From Planctomycetota bacterium (GTDB taxonomy: Bacteria > Planctomycetota > Phycisphaerae > WQYP01): a stretch of 40,821 bases of DNA. The translations under genes and the position numbers were made by a program. This document shows, in pieces, positions 9,417 through 17,110 of this stretch. The stretch spans positions 1 through 40,821 of the forward strand of contig JAJYDU010000006.1 in NCBI GenBank assembly GCA_021790475.1, written 5' to 3'. The notes beneath the pieces are model-generated. The model worked only from the letters and a program-made list of their open reading frames with translations, was not told the DNA's origin and did no database searches. How positions within the stretch are numbered: position 1 is the stretch's first letter; every line of letters begins with the position of its first letter.

Positions 9417-10124
9417 ATGAATTCGGCAACCACAAACTCGGCGTACTGGGCTATTCTGATGGATGTGCTCCGTCGCGCATTCGTGTTCAACGCCGTTCTA
9501 TGCGCATTCGTGTTGACCCCGGGCGCCACGTTCGCCGCCACGTCCCCGGCTCGCCATGGTCAATCCAGTTCGCCGCCACCTGCGTGGGTGTTCCGCATGA
9601 TGGCCTGGCCCGGTGGCGTGCGACATCAGATCGGATCGACCCAGGCTGCTCAAATTGTCCGGCAGGATTTCAAATCCATTCTCAAAAACATGGCCCACAG
9701 CGCCGCCGGCCTTTATGCGGGCAATCCGGGCCAATCCACCCGGCAAGCCCAGCGGCGAATCATTCAGACTCTTACCGACCTGATCAGACTCGCCGAGTCG
9801 GGTTCCTGTCATAGCGGGGGGGCAAAGCCGGGGCACAAAGCCGGAGGCATGAGTCTAAAGCGGAGCCGGGGCGGCGGTGTGGGTTCACATCCTCTGACTC
9901 CCAGCCGCGCGGCCCGCCATTCCTATGTTTCTTATGGTTCTTCGCTACCCGTTGAAGCGGGCCGGCCTTTTCACTCCAGCCACAAGCAATGGGGCAATCT
10001 GCCTCCGCGCGCCCGCAGCCTGATTATCAATGCCATGCACAACGAGTCGCTGCCGGCTTACCGCCGCCTGGTCCATGCCTACTATCGTGCCCTGGGCCGG
10101 ATGAATAGAAAATCCCGGCATTAG
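9417..10124 (+). CDS. Small secreted protein with WGNLPPRAR C-terminal motif
   Basis: The 235-residue product has a hydrophobic export signal in its first 45 residues (VLRRAFVFNAVLCAFVLTPG, then ATFAA), a low-complexity middle, and a conserved-looking tail: WGNLPPRARSLIINAMHNES followed by LPAYRRLVHAYYRALG. That tail is of a type I associate with planctomycete proteins of unknown function that lie beside large coiled-coil membrane proteins, as here. ATG at 9417 has a weak AAGAAAG upstream; ATG at 9459 would give a shorter, more standard signal peptide and is the alternative. The gene is separated from its neighbour only by the 118-bp repeats and is followed by stacked hairpins. I infer, without proof, that it works with the upstream protein. 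Confidence 0.65.
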   Translation: MNSATTNSAYWAILMDVLRRAFVFNAVLCAFVLTPGATFAATSPARHGQSSSPPPAWVFRMMAWPGGVRHQIGSTQAAQIVRQDFKSILKNMAHSAAGLYAGNPGQSTRQAQRRIIQTLTDLIRLAESGSCHSGGAKPGHKAGGMSLKRSRGGGVGSHPLTPSRAARHSYVSYGSSLPVEAGRPFHSSHKQWGNLPPRARSLIINAMHNESLPAYRRLVHAYYRALGRMNRKSRH

Positions 10125-10152
10125 CTGATAAGCGCCAATCTTACAAAAAATG

Positions 10153-10216
10153 CCCGGCAGCCCAGCGCCCTTGCGCCGAACTGCCGGGGTTGATCTCTCC
10201 CCCCCTCCGGGGGGAG
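10153..10216 (+). other. Stacked hairpins after the secreted-protein gene
   Basis: CCCGGCAG (10153-10160) pairs with CTGCCGGG (10181-10188), and CTCCCCCC pairs with GGGGGGAG across a four-base loop at 10195-10216. Neither has a T tract; they precede the terminator at 10230 and may act with it. Confidence 0.5.
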
Positions 10217-10229
10217 TCCGGCTTACGGT

Positions 10230-10254
10230 GCGCGCGGGGCTTCCGCGCGCTTTT
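10230..10254 (+). terminator. Rho-independent terminator
   Basis: An 8-bp GC-only stem, GCGCGCGG (10230-10237) with CCGCGCGC (10243-10250), has a five-base loop and is followed directly by TTTT. It lies about 105 nt after the stop of the secreted-protein gene and should end the 4309-10124 transcript. Confidence 0.7.
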
Positions 10255-10709
10255 AAGGAACCTTGGCGGCGTTTGCCGTCTTCTACCGTTCGCCGAATGG
10301 CGCCGTCAGATGGGTTGCGCCGCGAACGTACGTTGACAATATCAACGTATATATATGAAATCTCTCACTCCCTCCATCCGGAGTATTGATCCGCTTTGTC
10401 CGAATTGTTGCAAGCAGCCCGGCCGGCGCCTTTGGCCCGCGGCCCATGGCGGCCGCTGCCGGCCGCGGCGATCTGTGCCGGCAAACGCCGGCTGCCTTTG
10501 AATTTCTGATTCCTGCTTACGGGCGTCCATCCACAGCGGATATGCTTTTGACTTTCGTCCGATCTGTACAGATATATGTATCGTCCGGGGCCGGCGGAAC
10601 GTTGAGGAAAATCCGGAAAAAAAGCGTTCCGGACCTTCCCATAAGAATCTATCTCCATAGATGGGTTCTATACAGCCGCGGCGGCGTTATGGGCGGCAAT
10701 GTCCTCCCC
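10255..10709. other. Long non-coding gap with a promoter-like site
   Basis: No convincing gene is seen. Open frames of about 100 codons exist on both strands but have no recognisable composition or ribosome site. A consensus -35 TTGACA at 10333-10338 is 17 nt from TGAAAT (10356-10361), and it overlaps a 7-bp inverted repeat, ACGTTGA/TCAACGT (10330-10348), that could be an operator. GC-rich palindromic sequence fills 10415-10470. If the site is used, the transcript would have a leader of over 500 nt before the PyrK-like gene. Confidence 0.35.
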
Positions 10710-10812
10710 CCATAGCCCGGGTTTGCCCGGGGTGGGATTTCCATATACCGGCGGCTATGGGAGAGTTCACCGCCGGCAAGCCGGCGGCTATGCAATAGTG
10801 GAATTTCCGCAC
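10710..10812. repeat. Dispersed composite hairpin repeat, copy 1
   Basis: The element contains CATAGCCCGGGTTTGCCCGG, then ACCGGCGGCTATGG, GTTCACCGCCGGCAAGCCGG and GTGGAATTTCCGCAC. The same modules recur at 18034-18113 and 31458-31500. CCGCCGGC-AA-GCCGGCGG (10770-10787) is a perfect hairpin. It sits just before the PyrK-like gene, so reading frames through it are unlikely to be translated. Confidence 0.7.
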
Positions 10813-10901
10813 GAGTGCCCGACGGCCGGCCCCGCGTTCCGGGTCGCGTTATGGGCGGCGTCTATGTGACAGGCGGCGGCGCGGCGGGTATTCTTAACCC
10901 G

Positions 10902-11927
10902 ATGAGGCGGGGCTTATGTTTTCGGGATGCCGGTGTGGTCGATTGCTCGCCGCCTCGCGGCGAGTTTACCGGCGTTGTCCGTGCGAATCAGTCGCTATGC
11001 CGCGAGCATTATCGGCTCACGCTGGAAGTGGCGGGCTTTCCTCCCAGTTCGCCGGGGCAATTTATTGAGATTCTCTCTTCCCCCGCCGATCCAGGGGATC
11101 AGCTCGCGCGGCCGCGGGAATTGCAATGGACCGCGGCGGCGCCACCGCGTTTTACGAATCCTTATCTGATCGCCGAGCGGCCCTATCTGCGCCGCCCGTT
11201 CTCGATAGCGCAACGCCGCGGCGTATGCGGACTAAAGAATGATTCCGCCGCCGCGACGCAACTGGACATCATGTATCGCGTGGTCGGCAAAACAACCAGG
11301 GTGCTCGAACAACTTCGGCCCGGCGAGACGGTTTCCCTGCTGGGCCCGCTGGGACGGGGTTTTATCATACCGCCTTCCTTGCGGCTGGCGCTGCTGGTCG
11401 CAGGCGGCGTGGGCATTCCTCCCATGCTTTACCTGGCGGAACAATTGGTTTTGCGGGGTATCCCGGCGGTCGCATTCGCGGGCGCCCAACGGGCGGATTT
11501 ATTTCCGCTGATCCTGCCGCCCGACGCCCCCCGGCCCCTCGATCGGCCGGTGGCGTCGCGGAGCGTGCTGGAATTCGCCCGCCACGGTATACCCTCCATC
11601 GTGGCCACTGACGACGGTTCGCTGGGAATGCGCGGCTTTGTCACTGTGGCGCTGCGTGCATACCTGGAGCGGGAGAAAGAAATAAACGGCGGTTCGACCA
11701 CGGTATTCTGCTGTGGCCCGACGCCCATGATGAAGGCCACCGCCGCCATCGCCGCGACGTTCAAGCTCCCTTGCCAGGTGTCCCTGGAACAACCGATGGC
11801 TTGCGGTATGGGAACATGCCAGAGTTGCGTGATCAAGTATCAACCGGCCGGCGAACCGGATTGGGGCTACCGCCTCGCTTGCGCCGATGGACCGGTGTTC
11901 CCGGCGGCGGATATCATCTGGCCGTAA
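10902..11927 (+). CDS. PyrK-like dihydroorotate dehydrogenase electron-transfer subunit
   Basis: This ferredoxin-reductase-type flavoprotein would carry electrons between NAD(P)H, FAD and a [2Fe-2S] cluster, as PyrK does for dihydroorotate dehydrogenase B in pyrimidine synthesis. From ATG 10902: FAD-binding YLRRPFSIAQ at 95-104, nucleotide-binding LLVAGGVGIPPM at 164-175, a late CCGPTPMM at 270-277, and cluster cysteines C301, C306, C309 and C327 in the PyrK spacing. The true start is uncertain: the frame is open from GTG 10815, but that part lies next to a dispersed repeat, and no candidate has a clear ribosome site. No PyrD gene is adjacent. The glycosyltransferase-like gene follows by 44 nt. 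A PyrK-like subunit of another oxidoreductase is possible. Confidence 0.8.
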   Translation: MRRGLCFRDAGVVDCSPPRGEFTGVVRANQSLCREHYRLTLEVAGFPPSSPGQFIEILSSPADPGDQLARPRELQWTAAAPPRFTNPYLIAERPYLRRPFSIAQRRGVCGLKNDSAAATQLDIMYRVVGKTTRVLEQLRPGETVSLLGPLGRGFIIPPSLRLALLVAGGVGIPPMLYLAEQLVLRGIPAVAFAGAQRADLFPLILPPDAPRPLDRPVASRSVLEFARHGIPSIVATDDGSLGMRGFVTVALRAYLEREKEINGGSTTVFCCGPTPMMKATAAIAATFKLPCQVSLEQPMACGMGTCQSCVIKYQPAGEPDWGYRLACADGPVFPAADIIWP

Positions 11928-11971
11928 AAGCCGTCCGCCGGCGCGGGAGACTTTTGGAGTTGCATTTTAAC

Positions 11972-13174
11972 GTGACGACCATTCTGCATGTGTTCGATCC
12001 GACGGCGGGACTCGATTCCCTGGATACACTGGCGTTGCTGGTCAACGGCGTTCCCGCCCGGCATCAGGTACTGGTGCTGGGCCATTACGGCTGGTTGGAC
12101 GCGGCGCTGCTGGCGGGCGTACCTAAAAGCGCTGCTTTGTGGAGCCGGGCCTTGGGGCGGTGGGACCCCATGATGTGGCGGGCGGTGGACCGGGCAATAC
12201 GCGCGAGCCAACCCACGCACATTCACGCCTGGGGCCTCTGGGGCGTAGCCGCCGCGACGCGAACAACCGACTTTGAAGGCCCGCGGCTGGCGAACTTTCA
12301 GATTCCACCGAACCGCCGGGCAATGGCGGCTCTCCGTCGCACCGTGGCGCAGCGTCCCTGGCTGTTTGTCACGCCCTGGAACGCCACGGTAACAGCCCTG
12401 GGGGCGGGCGGTATTCCGCCGCCGCACATCGTGCGCGTGGCGCCCGGAAGATGGACGATTCCCAACCAGTCTCCGGCGCCGGCGAATCTGCGCCGCATCC
12501 TGCATTTACCGCCGCGGGACGGACCGGTCATCATGCTCGGCGGCTGGTCGGAAGACGCGCTTCGGCACGATCATGCGATATGGGCCACGGCGATCATCTC
12601 GCACGTGCATCTGGAAGCCTGGGGATTGATGCGCATGGATGACGTGCCGCGGAAAGAGTGGGTCAACCCCTACGCGGGTTACCAGTCATTCACGCGCACA
12701 CTTAAAGATCCGGGCTTGATCGCCATGGCTCCGACCCAATTCTCGTGGCGCCAGCTGGCGGCTCTGGCCGACGTATTCGTATTCACGCCCCAGCGGGCTT
12801 CCGGTATGAACGCTCTGCTGGCGGCGATGGACATGGCCAAACCGATTGTCTGTACCGCCATTCCCCAGACGCGCGAACTGCTTACGGATGGCCGTGATGC
12901 GCTGCTGGCGCCGCCGGAGAGTCCCCGGGAAATCGCCGGCCGGATCAACGCCATTCTGCAGGACAGGAGTCTGGGGGAAAGGCTGGGGCGGGAGGCCGGC
13001 GCGACTTATTCGCGGCTCTGCGCCCCGGAGATTCTGGTGTCGCAAATGAGCTCCATTTACAGCCAGATCCGGCAGGACCCCACCCTCCGCGGCACGGTGG
13101 TTTTGCCGGCGGATGCGACTACAGGGCACTGGGACGGCGCGCCTCGGTCCGGGGAAAACAGCCGGAATGCTTGA
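11972..13174 (+). CDS. GT-B-type glycosyltransferase-like protein
   Basis: The 400-residue protein has two Rossmann-like halves. The C-terminal one carries the usual GT4-like ending: DVFVFTPQRASGMNALLAAM, then AKPIVCTAIPQTRELLTDGR, DALLAPPESPREIAGRI and a final helix with LGERLGREAGATYSRL. The canonical E-x7-E is not intact: a methionine or alanine stands where the first glutamate is expected. No signal peptide is seen, so it should be cytoplasmic or peripheral. GTG at 11972 is chosen because GGAG lies 12 nt upstream; the frame stays open far into the preceding gene but in a different phase. Its 3' end overlaps the convergent suppressor-of-fused gene by 56 nt. Donor and acceptor are unknown. 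Confidence 0.7.
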   Translation: MTTILHVFDPTAGLDSLDTLALLVNGVPARHQVLVLGHYGWLDAALLAGVPKSAALWSRALGRWDPMMWRAVDRAIRASQPTHIHAWGLWGVAAATRTTDFEGPRLANFQIPPNRRAMAALRRTVAQRPWLFVTPWNATVTALGAGGIPPPHIVRVAPGRWTIPNQSPAPANLRRILHLPPRDGPVIMLGGWSEDALRHDHAIWATAIISHVHLEAWGLMRMDDVPRKEWVNPYAGYQSFTRTLKDPGLIAMAPTQFSWRQLAALADVFVFTPQRASGMNALLAAMDMAKPIVCTAIPQTRELLTDGRDALLAPPESPREIAGRINAILQDRSLGERLGREAGATYSRLCAPEILVSQMSSIYSQIRQDPTLRGTVVLPADATTGHWDGAPRSGENSRNA

Positions 13175-13793
13175 GCAGTTTGACCAGTCCGGCGCTGTGC
13201 TGGGCACGGGCGAAACACATTTCCGCATCCGTAATGCCTATACACGCTAATATATCAACTTGTCCCGAAGCAAGCGCGAAACGCGAAGGAAAATCATCCG
13301 CCGGGGCGATCAGCAAATGGCGCAGCAGGCAGTCCGGCGTGCCGTCGATCGTCCGGCCCAGGGGTACGCGATCCATCGGTTCGAGAAGCCGTCCCGCAAG
13401 CAGGCCGCAGGCCGCCAGCGTCTGCACGGCTCCAAGCCAGTTGAGTACGCCGATCGGCCAATGCGCCGGTTCGCCGGTTTGAATGAAGAACTCAAAACCC
13501 AGACCGCTCGCGCCGCACGGGTCGGCGCCGGATGGGGGGACTCCCCACGGATTGGAAAGACCCGAAGTTGCATAGATCCAATCGGGCCGATCCGCCCGCC
13601 CCGGCGATACCACCACACCGGTGGTTTGCCAGCGGGGATCAATTGTTTCCTGGCCGAGTTGGTGGAAAAGCGAATCCGGCGGCTTGTGTATCTCCGGAAG
13701 GATGAATCCAAAAATCTTGCGGTATACGTCTTCTTCGCGCTGCCGCCAGACATCCTCGAACCATTGTTGCCATTCCGGTTCATCCGTCGCCAT
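13119..13793 (-). CDS. Suppressor-of-fused (SUFU) domain protein
   Basis: The 224-residue cytoplasmic protein resembles the bacterial SUFU family: WIYATSGLSNPWGV near residue 75, then FEFFIQTGEPAHWPIGVLNW, then LEPMDRVPLGRTIDGTPDCL, and a last strand VDILACIGITDAEMCFAR. Bacterial SUFU proteins are of unknown function; many occur as immunity-like proteins in polymorphic toxin loci, but no toxin is visible here. The gene lies 6 nt after the universal stress protein and is the last of the rpsU-usp-SUFU run. Its 3' end overlaps the convergent glycosyltransferase-like gene by 56 nt, and both frames look real. The family call is from sequence feel rather than a search. Confidence 0.65.
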   Translation of the reverse strand: MATDEPEWQQWFEDVWRQREEDVYRKIFGFILPEIHKPPDSLFHQLGQETIDPRWQTTGVVVSPGRADRPDWIYATSGLSNPWGVPPSGADPCGASGLGFEFFIQTGEPAHWPIGVLNWLGAVQTLAACGLLAGRLLEPMDRVPLGRTIDGTPDCLLRHLLIAPADDFPSRFALASGQVDILACIGITDAEMCFARAQHSAGLVKLLKHSGCFPRTEARRPSAL

Positions 13794-13799
13794 GAGCCA

Positions 13800-14240
13800 T
13801 TACGCCTTGAGCCTTTTCTGTCGCGGATCAGCCCGCAACAGAAGAATGGGTATGGAAAGACTGTGTTGCAGTTCCCGGGCGGTGGTGCCCAGAACCAGAT
13901 CGGCCAGAAAACGATGGCCATGCGTGGTCATGGCAATCAGGTCGCAGTGGCGGCGTTTGACCCAAAGAATGATCTCCGTCGCCGGGTTGCCGAAGGCGAG
14001 TTCCGCCTCCACCTCGAAACCCTCCCGGCTCAGTTCGGTCTGCAATCGCACCAGATACTCCCGATCGGCGGTGACTTCGGGGCTTACCGCCTGGGGGCCG
14101 AAGCGGCGGGCGGCCCAGCCGTCCGCGACGTGAAGCAGCACCAGGCGGCTCCGGCACAAAGCGGCCAATGGACGTATATGCCGCAGAATAATCTGATCCG
14201 CCGCAGTGGTGTCAAGGGGAATAAGAATCGTGCGATACAC
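13800..14240 (-). CDS. Universal stress protein (UspA family)
   Basis: The 146-residue protein is a single-domain Usp. It starts MYRTILIPLDTTAAD, has LVLLHVADGW after the first helix, DLIAMTTHGH before the nucleotide loop, and closes with LSIPILLLRA. The ATP-binding G-x2-G-x9-G-S/T signature is only partly kept (THGHRFLADLVLGTTA): the second glycine is missing, so nucleotide binding is uncertain. Length fits the family. It lies 65 nt after rpsU and 6 nt before the SUFU-domain gene, on the same strand, so expression probably follows the ribosomal protein. Confidence 0.88.
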   Translation of the reverse strand: MYRTILIPLDTTAADQIILRHIRPLAALCRSRLVLLHVADGWAARRFGPQAVSPEVTADREYLVRLQTELSREGFEVEAELAFGNPATEIILWVKRRHCDLIAMTTHGHRFLADLVLGTTARELQHSLSIPILLLRADPRQKRLKA

Positions 14241-14305
14241 GCTATCCTCGCAGCTCTGCCCCGCCGCGCGGTATCAATCGGGCCGGCGCCCCGCGGACGC
14301 GACGA

Positions 14306-14584
14306 TCACCTCGGCGAACCTGTCCGCGCCCCCCCCGCGGAGCGCCCGGCCGCGGAGCGACTCGCCGCCGAACCGGCGGAAACCGCCCCATTGCCGCCTT
14401 CCTGTAGCGTCTTGAGTTCGCGCTTCTGAGCCTTGCGCATCTGGCGCCGCCGCCGTTCGCTGGGCTTCTCATAATAGCTGATTCGCTTCATCTCTTTGAT
14501 CAGCCCCTCTTTCTCACAGAGCTTTTTGAAGCGTCGCAGCATCTGATCAACCGTTTCATTGCCACGCGATTTGACTTTCAGCAT
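14306..14584 (-). CDS. rpsU: 30S ribosomal protein S21
   Basis: The 92-residue product is ribosomal protein S21, a late small-subunit protein involved in mRNA initiation. It starts MLKVKSRGNETVDQMLRRFK and has the family hallmarks CEKEGLIKEMKRISYYEKPS and RRRRQMRKAQKRELKTLQEG. The last 25 or so residues are Ala/Ser/Gly/Arg-rich and extend beyond the usual 60-70 residues, as seen in some planctomycete-like S21 proteins. ATG at 14584 has AGGAA 8 nt upstream; an in-frame ATG at 14683 would add 33 unrelated residues. It heads the minus-strand run with the stress and SUFU genes. Confidence 0.93.
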   Translation of the reverse strand: MLKVKSRGNETVDQMLRRFKKLCEKEGLIKEMKRISYYEKPSERRRRQMRKAQKRELKTLQEGGNGAVSAGSAASRSAAGRSAGGARTGSPR

Positions 14585-15080
14585 GTATGCATTCCTGTTC
14601 GTTCTCTTGTTCGTCTTTCCGTTGTCCATCCGATGGTATAGAGACCGGATATTTTCCCATCGGCGCCTGTTGCCACAATGCAAAAAGCACCCGTCCTTCG
14701 ACTACTTCCGCCAATGGGGGCCGGAAAAATGCAGTATAATGCTTACAAGCGGCCTTCGCAATGCCCGGACAAACATGAAGGATGTGGCGGGTGTGGCCGT
14801 ATTTTTTGGCAAAGCCGGCCCCGGTTGAGCCGACGACGTTATTGGGAGCGCGGCTGTCCCTGTCTGCGTCAGCTTGCCGGCCAGTGGGTGCAGACAGGCG
14901 CACAGGCAGGCCCAGCTGCCAAGTTGGCCGAAGAAAGTAATTTTCTTCATAGAGGCAATCACCGTGTTAAGCCGGTTTTTGCCCTGTTGCCCAAAAAATA
15001 CGGCCATTCACCCATATTCCGGGTGAAATGAAAGATAGCTTGCAATAGCCGGCGGCGTTAAACGTTTCTCTGGAAAAAGG
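14585..15080. other. Divergent intergenic region with structured sequence
   Basis: No gene is supported in these 496 bases between rpsU (minus) and the sigma factor (plus). On the plus strand there is a perfect -10 TATAAT at 14735-14740 with no good -35. Downstream is a 9-bp perfect inverted repeat, CCTGTCTGC (14859-14867) with GCAGACAGG (14890-14898), and a 7-bp hairpin TTCACCC/GGGTGAA (15007-15027). Together these could be a small RNA or a long leader for the sigma-factor operon; no known RNA family is recognised. Confidence 0.35.
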
Positions 15081-15668
15081 ATGGCTGTGGATTCGCAGGC
15101 CCTTACCTTCTTGCTGGCGCGATGTCGCACCGGTGACCGCGGCGCATGGGACGCGCTGGTGGACCTGTACTGGGAGCGGTTATACGGTTACGCCCTGCGT
15201 GCCACCAGGAATGAAGCGCTGGCCGGCGACCTCGTCCAGGAAACATTTTTGCGAATCGTACAACGTTTCGGCCGGTACAACGATTATGGCAAGTTTGAAG
15301 CGTGGATGTTTCGCATTCTGCTCAATCTGATTCGCGATCAGGGGCGGATGAAATCGCTCCATCCCGTGCCCCTTACCATTGCACGCAACGGCGAACATTC
15401 TCTCGGCGTGATCGATGGACTACCGGGAAAATCCGCCGCCCCTTCGGAACCGCTGGAACTTAAGGAAAACGTCGACCGCTTATTTGACGCCATGGAGCAG
15501 TTATCGGACATGGAAAAACACGTACTGTTTTTGCGACATTTTTCCGACATGCCTTTTAAGGAAATAGCCAGGATGCTCAACTGTCCGCTGGGTACCGTAT
15601 TGGCGCGCGCCCACCGGGCGTTGGGAAAGTTGCGCGTTCTCATGGAGGTGAGTCATGAAACAATTTAG
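15081..15668 (+). CDS. ECF-type RNA polymerase sigma factor
   Basis: The 195-residue protein has only the sigma-2 and sigma-4 domains of an extracytoplasmic-function sigma factor. Sigma-2 includes LYGYALRATRNEALAGDLVQ and ETFLRIVQRF, and the promoter -10 reader KFEAWMFRILLNLIRDQGR. Sigma-4 includes LSDMEKHVLFLRHFSDMPFK and the helix-turn-helix EIARMLNCPLGTVLARAHRA. It would redirect RNA polymerase to a stress or surface regulon. ATG at 15081 follows GGAAAAAGG. Its last codons overlap the next gene by 14 nt, which strongly suggests coupling to that membrane anti-sigma candidate. Confidence 0.92.
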   Translation: MAVDSQALTFLLARCRTGDRGAWDALVDLYWERLYGYALRATRNEALAGDLVQETFLRIVQRFGRYNDYGKFEAWMFRILLNLIRDQGRMKSLHPVPLTIARNGEHSLGVIDGLPGKSAAPSEPLELKENVDRLFDAMEQLSDMEKHVLFLRHFSDMPFKEIARMLNCPLGTVLARAHRALGKLRVLMEVSHETI

Positions 15669-16269
15669 CTTATCAAAAATCTGCCTGCTTGCTGTTTCCG
15701 GAGAGCTTGGCGCCGCTGCCTGGGAACGCCTGCGGAAACACTTATCAACCCATCCGGCGGCCCGGCTTGAGTACGAGCAACTTCGCCGCCGGTTTGACCA
15801 ACTGCAATCGCTGCCGCGGCTGCCCGAGGAACTCGACCCGGTAAGCCGCGCGCGGATTGCCGCTTCCATCAAGCGGGGCATTCACAAAGCCCTGGAACAA
15901 CAGCGGCACATGGAACGCCGGCGAAAAATGATGCGAGCCGTCTATCGATGTCTTTCGGTGGCGTCGGGCGTAGCGGCGTGCCTGATCATCGCCGCCGGTG
16001 TTTACCTGGTCCGGTTGCGCGAGCAAATACAGGAACAGAACATTCTCGATGCCGAAAGTACGTTTCAGGAAGTGGCGCAAAGCAATCTGCCCGGGACAAA
16101 CAACTCCCCGCTCGGTTTGCTGGCCCGTCGCATAGAGCGAATGGAAAAGTCGCGCGGTCTGGCGGCGGAATCGGGCCTTGGCGATGCGAACTGGATGAAT
16201 CTGCTCAACGCCCTGGATAAGGTGAATCTCGATGAAACGGCGCCGGCGCCGAGCGATGCCGGCTATTGA
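15655..16269 (+). CDS. Putative membrane-bound anti-sigma factor
   Basis: The 204-residue protein begins inside the sigma-factor gene. Its N-terminal 60 residues (LLAVSGELGAAAWERLRKHL and so on) read like an anti-sigma helical bundle that counts subunits on a chain, and one hydrophobic helix spans about 98-119 (LSVASGVAACLIIAAGVYLV). The C-terminal part is outside the membrane and has no recognised domain. The zinc HxxxCxxC of ZAS-type anti-sigmas is absent, so the family is not certain; the role is inferred mainly from overlap with the sigma gene and from topology. The downstream exported protein could be part of the sensing arrangement. Confidence 0.7.
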   Translation: MKQFSLSKICLLAVSGELGAAAWERLRKHLSTHPAARLEYEQLRRRFDQLQSLPRLPEELDPVSRARIAASIKRGIHKALEQQRHMERRRKMMRAVYRCLSVASGVAACLIIAAGVYLVRLREQIQEQNILDAESTFQEVAQSNLPGTNNSPLGLLARRIERMEKSRGLAAESGLGDANWMNLLNALDKVNLDETAPAPSDAGY

Positions 16270-16303
16270 TACCAGTATGTCACTGGAAGGAGACTCTGAA
16301 TTG

Positions 16304-17083
16304 ATGATCATCCGCCCGAACACTCGATCGTTCCTGATCGCTCTGGTCGCCGCCCTGGGTTTGCTGACAGGACGGCTTGTTTCGTCCGCTTTGCCTGCGG
16401 CCGCGAACTCACCGGTGAAAAGGGTGGCGTTGCGCCCGGCACCCCCTCCGCGGCCGGCTGCGACCACGGCACCCGTGGTTTTGAAATCACCGGTGAAAAA
16501 GGCGGCGCCGCCACACCCCTCACTCTCCCCGCGGCCGGCTGCGACCACGGCGCCCGCGGCTTTGAAACCACCGGTGAAAAAGGCGGCGCCGCGCCCGCCT
16601 GCCCCCCAACTCACACCTGCACAAATCAATCAGATCATGGACTTCCTCCACAAAACACAACCGGAGACGTACCACAAGGCCCAGGTTTTGCGACGAACGG
16701 ATCCGAAACAATTTGTCACGCTCATCAACAAGGCCGCGCCAAATTTCAAACGACTCGAACAACTGCAGAAATCCGACTCCAAGCTGTTCGACATGACCCT
16801 TGAGAATCTGGCGGATACACACAAATCCTTCCAAATCGCCGACGAATTGCGGCAACCGAACCTGCCGCCGGCACAGATGAAAAAACTGCAAAATGAACTG
16901 GTGCGGGTGGTCGCTTCCCAGTTCGAACTTCATCAACGGATTCGCACGCACGAGCTTAACCTTCTGCTGCGCCGCCTTAACAAGCTCAAAGCGCAATTTC
17001 AGCTTCGCCGGAAACAACGCGCGGAAATCATCCAGGCCCGCGTACGCGCCCTGATCGGTAAACCGCCAAGCGTCAACTGGTAA
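16304..17083 (+). CDS. Exported Ala/Pro/Lys-rich protein with helical C-terminus
   Basis: The 260-residue product starts with a signal peptide (SFLIALVAALGLLTGRLVSS), continues with a low-complexity Ala/Pro/Lys/Thr linker that contains two exact-phase copies of a 27-residue unit, and ends in a long charged helical region of about 150 residues (LTPAQINQIMDFLHKTQPET onward) rich in Leu, Gln, Lys and Arg. No family is recognised; the helical part superficially resembles DUF3106-like or other periplasmic helical proteins. ATG at 16304 has AAGGAG 11 nt upstream (TTG at 16301 would be 8 nt). It lies 34 nt after the anti-sigma candidate and is probably in the same operon. Confidence 0.7.
   Translation: MIIRPNTRSFLIALVAALGLLTGRLVSSALPAAANSPVKRVALRPAPPPRPAATTAPVVLKSPVKKAAPPHPSLSPRPAATTAPAALKPPVKKAAPRPPAPQLTPAQINQIMDFLHKTQPETYHKAQVLRRTDPKQFVTLINKAAPNFKRLEQLQKSDSKLFDMTLENLADTHKSFQIADELRQPNLPPAQMKKLQNELVRVVASQFELHQRIRTHELNLLLRRLNKLKAQFQLRRKQRAEIIQARVRALIGKPPSVNW
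16451..16590 (+). repeat. 81-bp in-frame direct repeat within the exported protein
   Basis: Two 59-bp near-identical blocks, 16451-16509 and 16532-16590, are offset by 81 bp, exactly 27 codons. Both encode PAATTAP-x2-LK-x-PVKKAAP. A partial third copy (SPVKRVA) precedes them at about 16408-16430. Repeat number may vary between strains. Confidence 0.8.
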
Positions 17084-17110
17084 TGCCCGCATCATAAGAG
17101 CGGATAATTT

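Noticed and set aside
9058-9541. Repetitive proteins on the minus strand (MYISAASDCQYPLW and so on)
   Set aside because: These open frames only reflect the 118-bp DNA repeat in three phases; no ribosome site and no independent conservation signal.
10386-10715. A 109-codon plus-strand frame in the long gap
   Set aside because: No ribosome site, no family resemblance, and it runs into a dispersed repeat.
14556-14903. Minus-strand open frame upstream of rpsU
   Set aside because: It covers the 5' end of rpsU in another phase and the structured intergenic region; no protein-like features.
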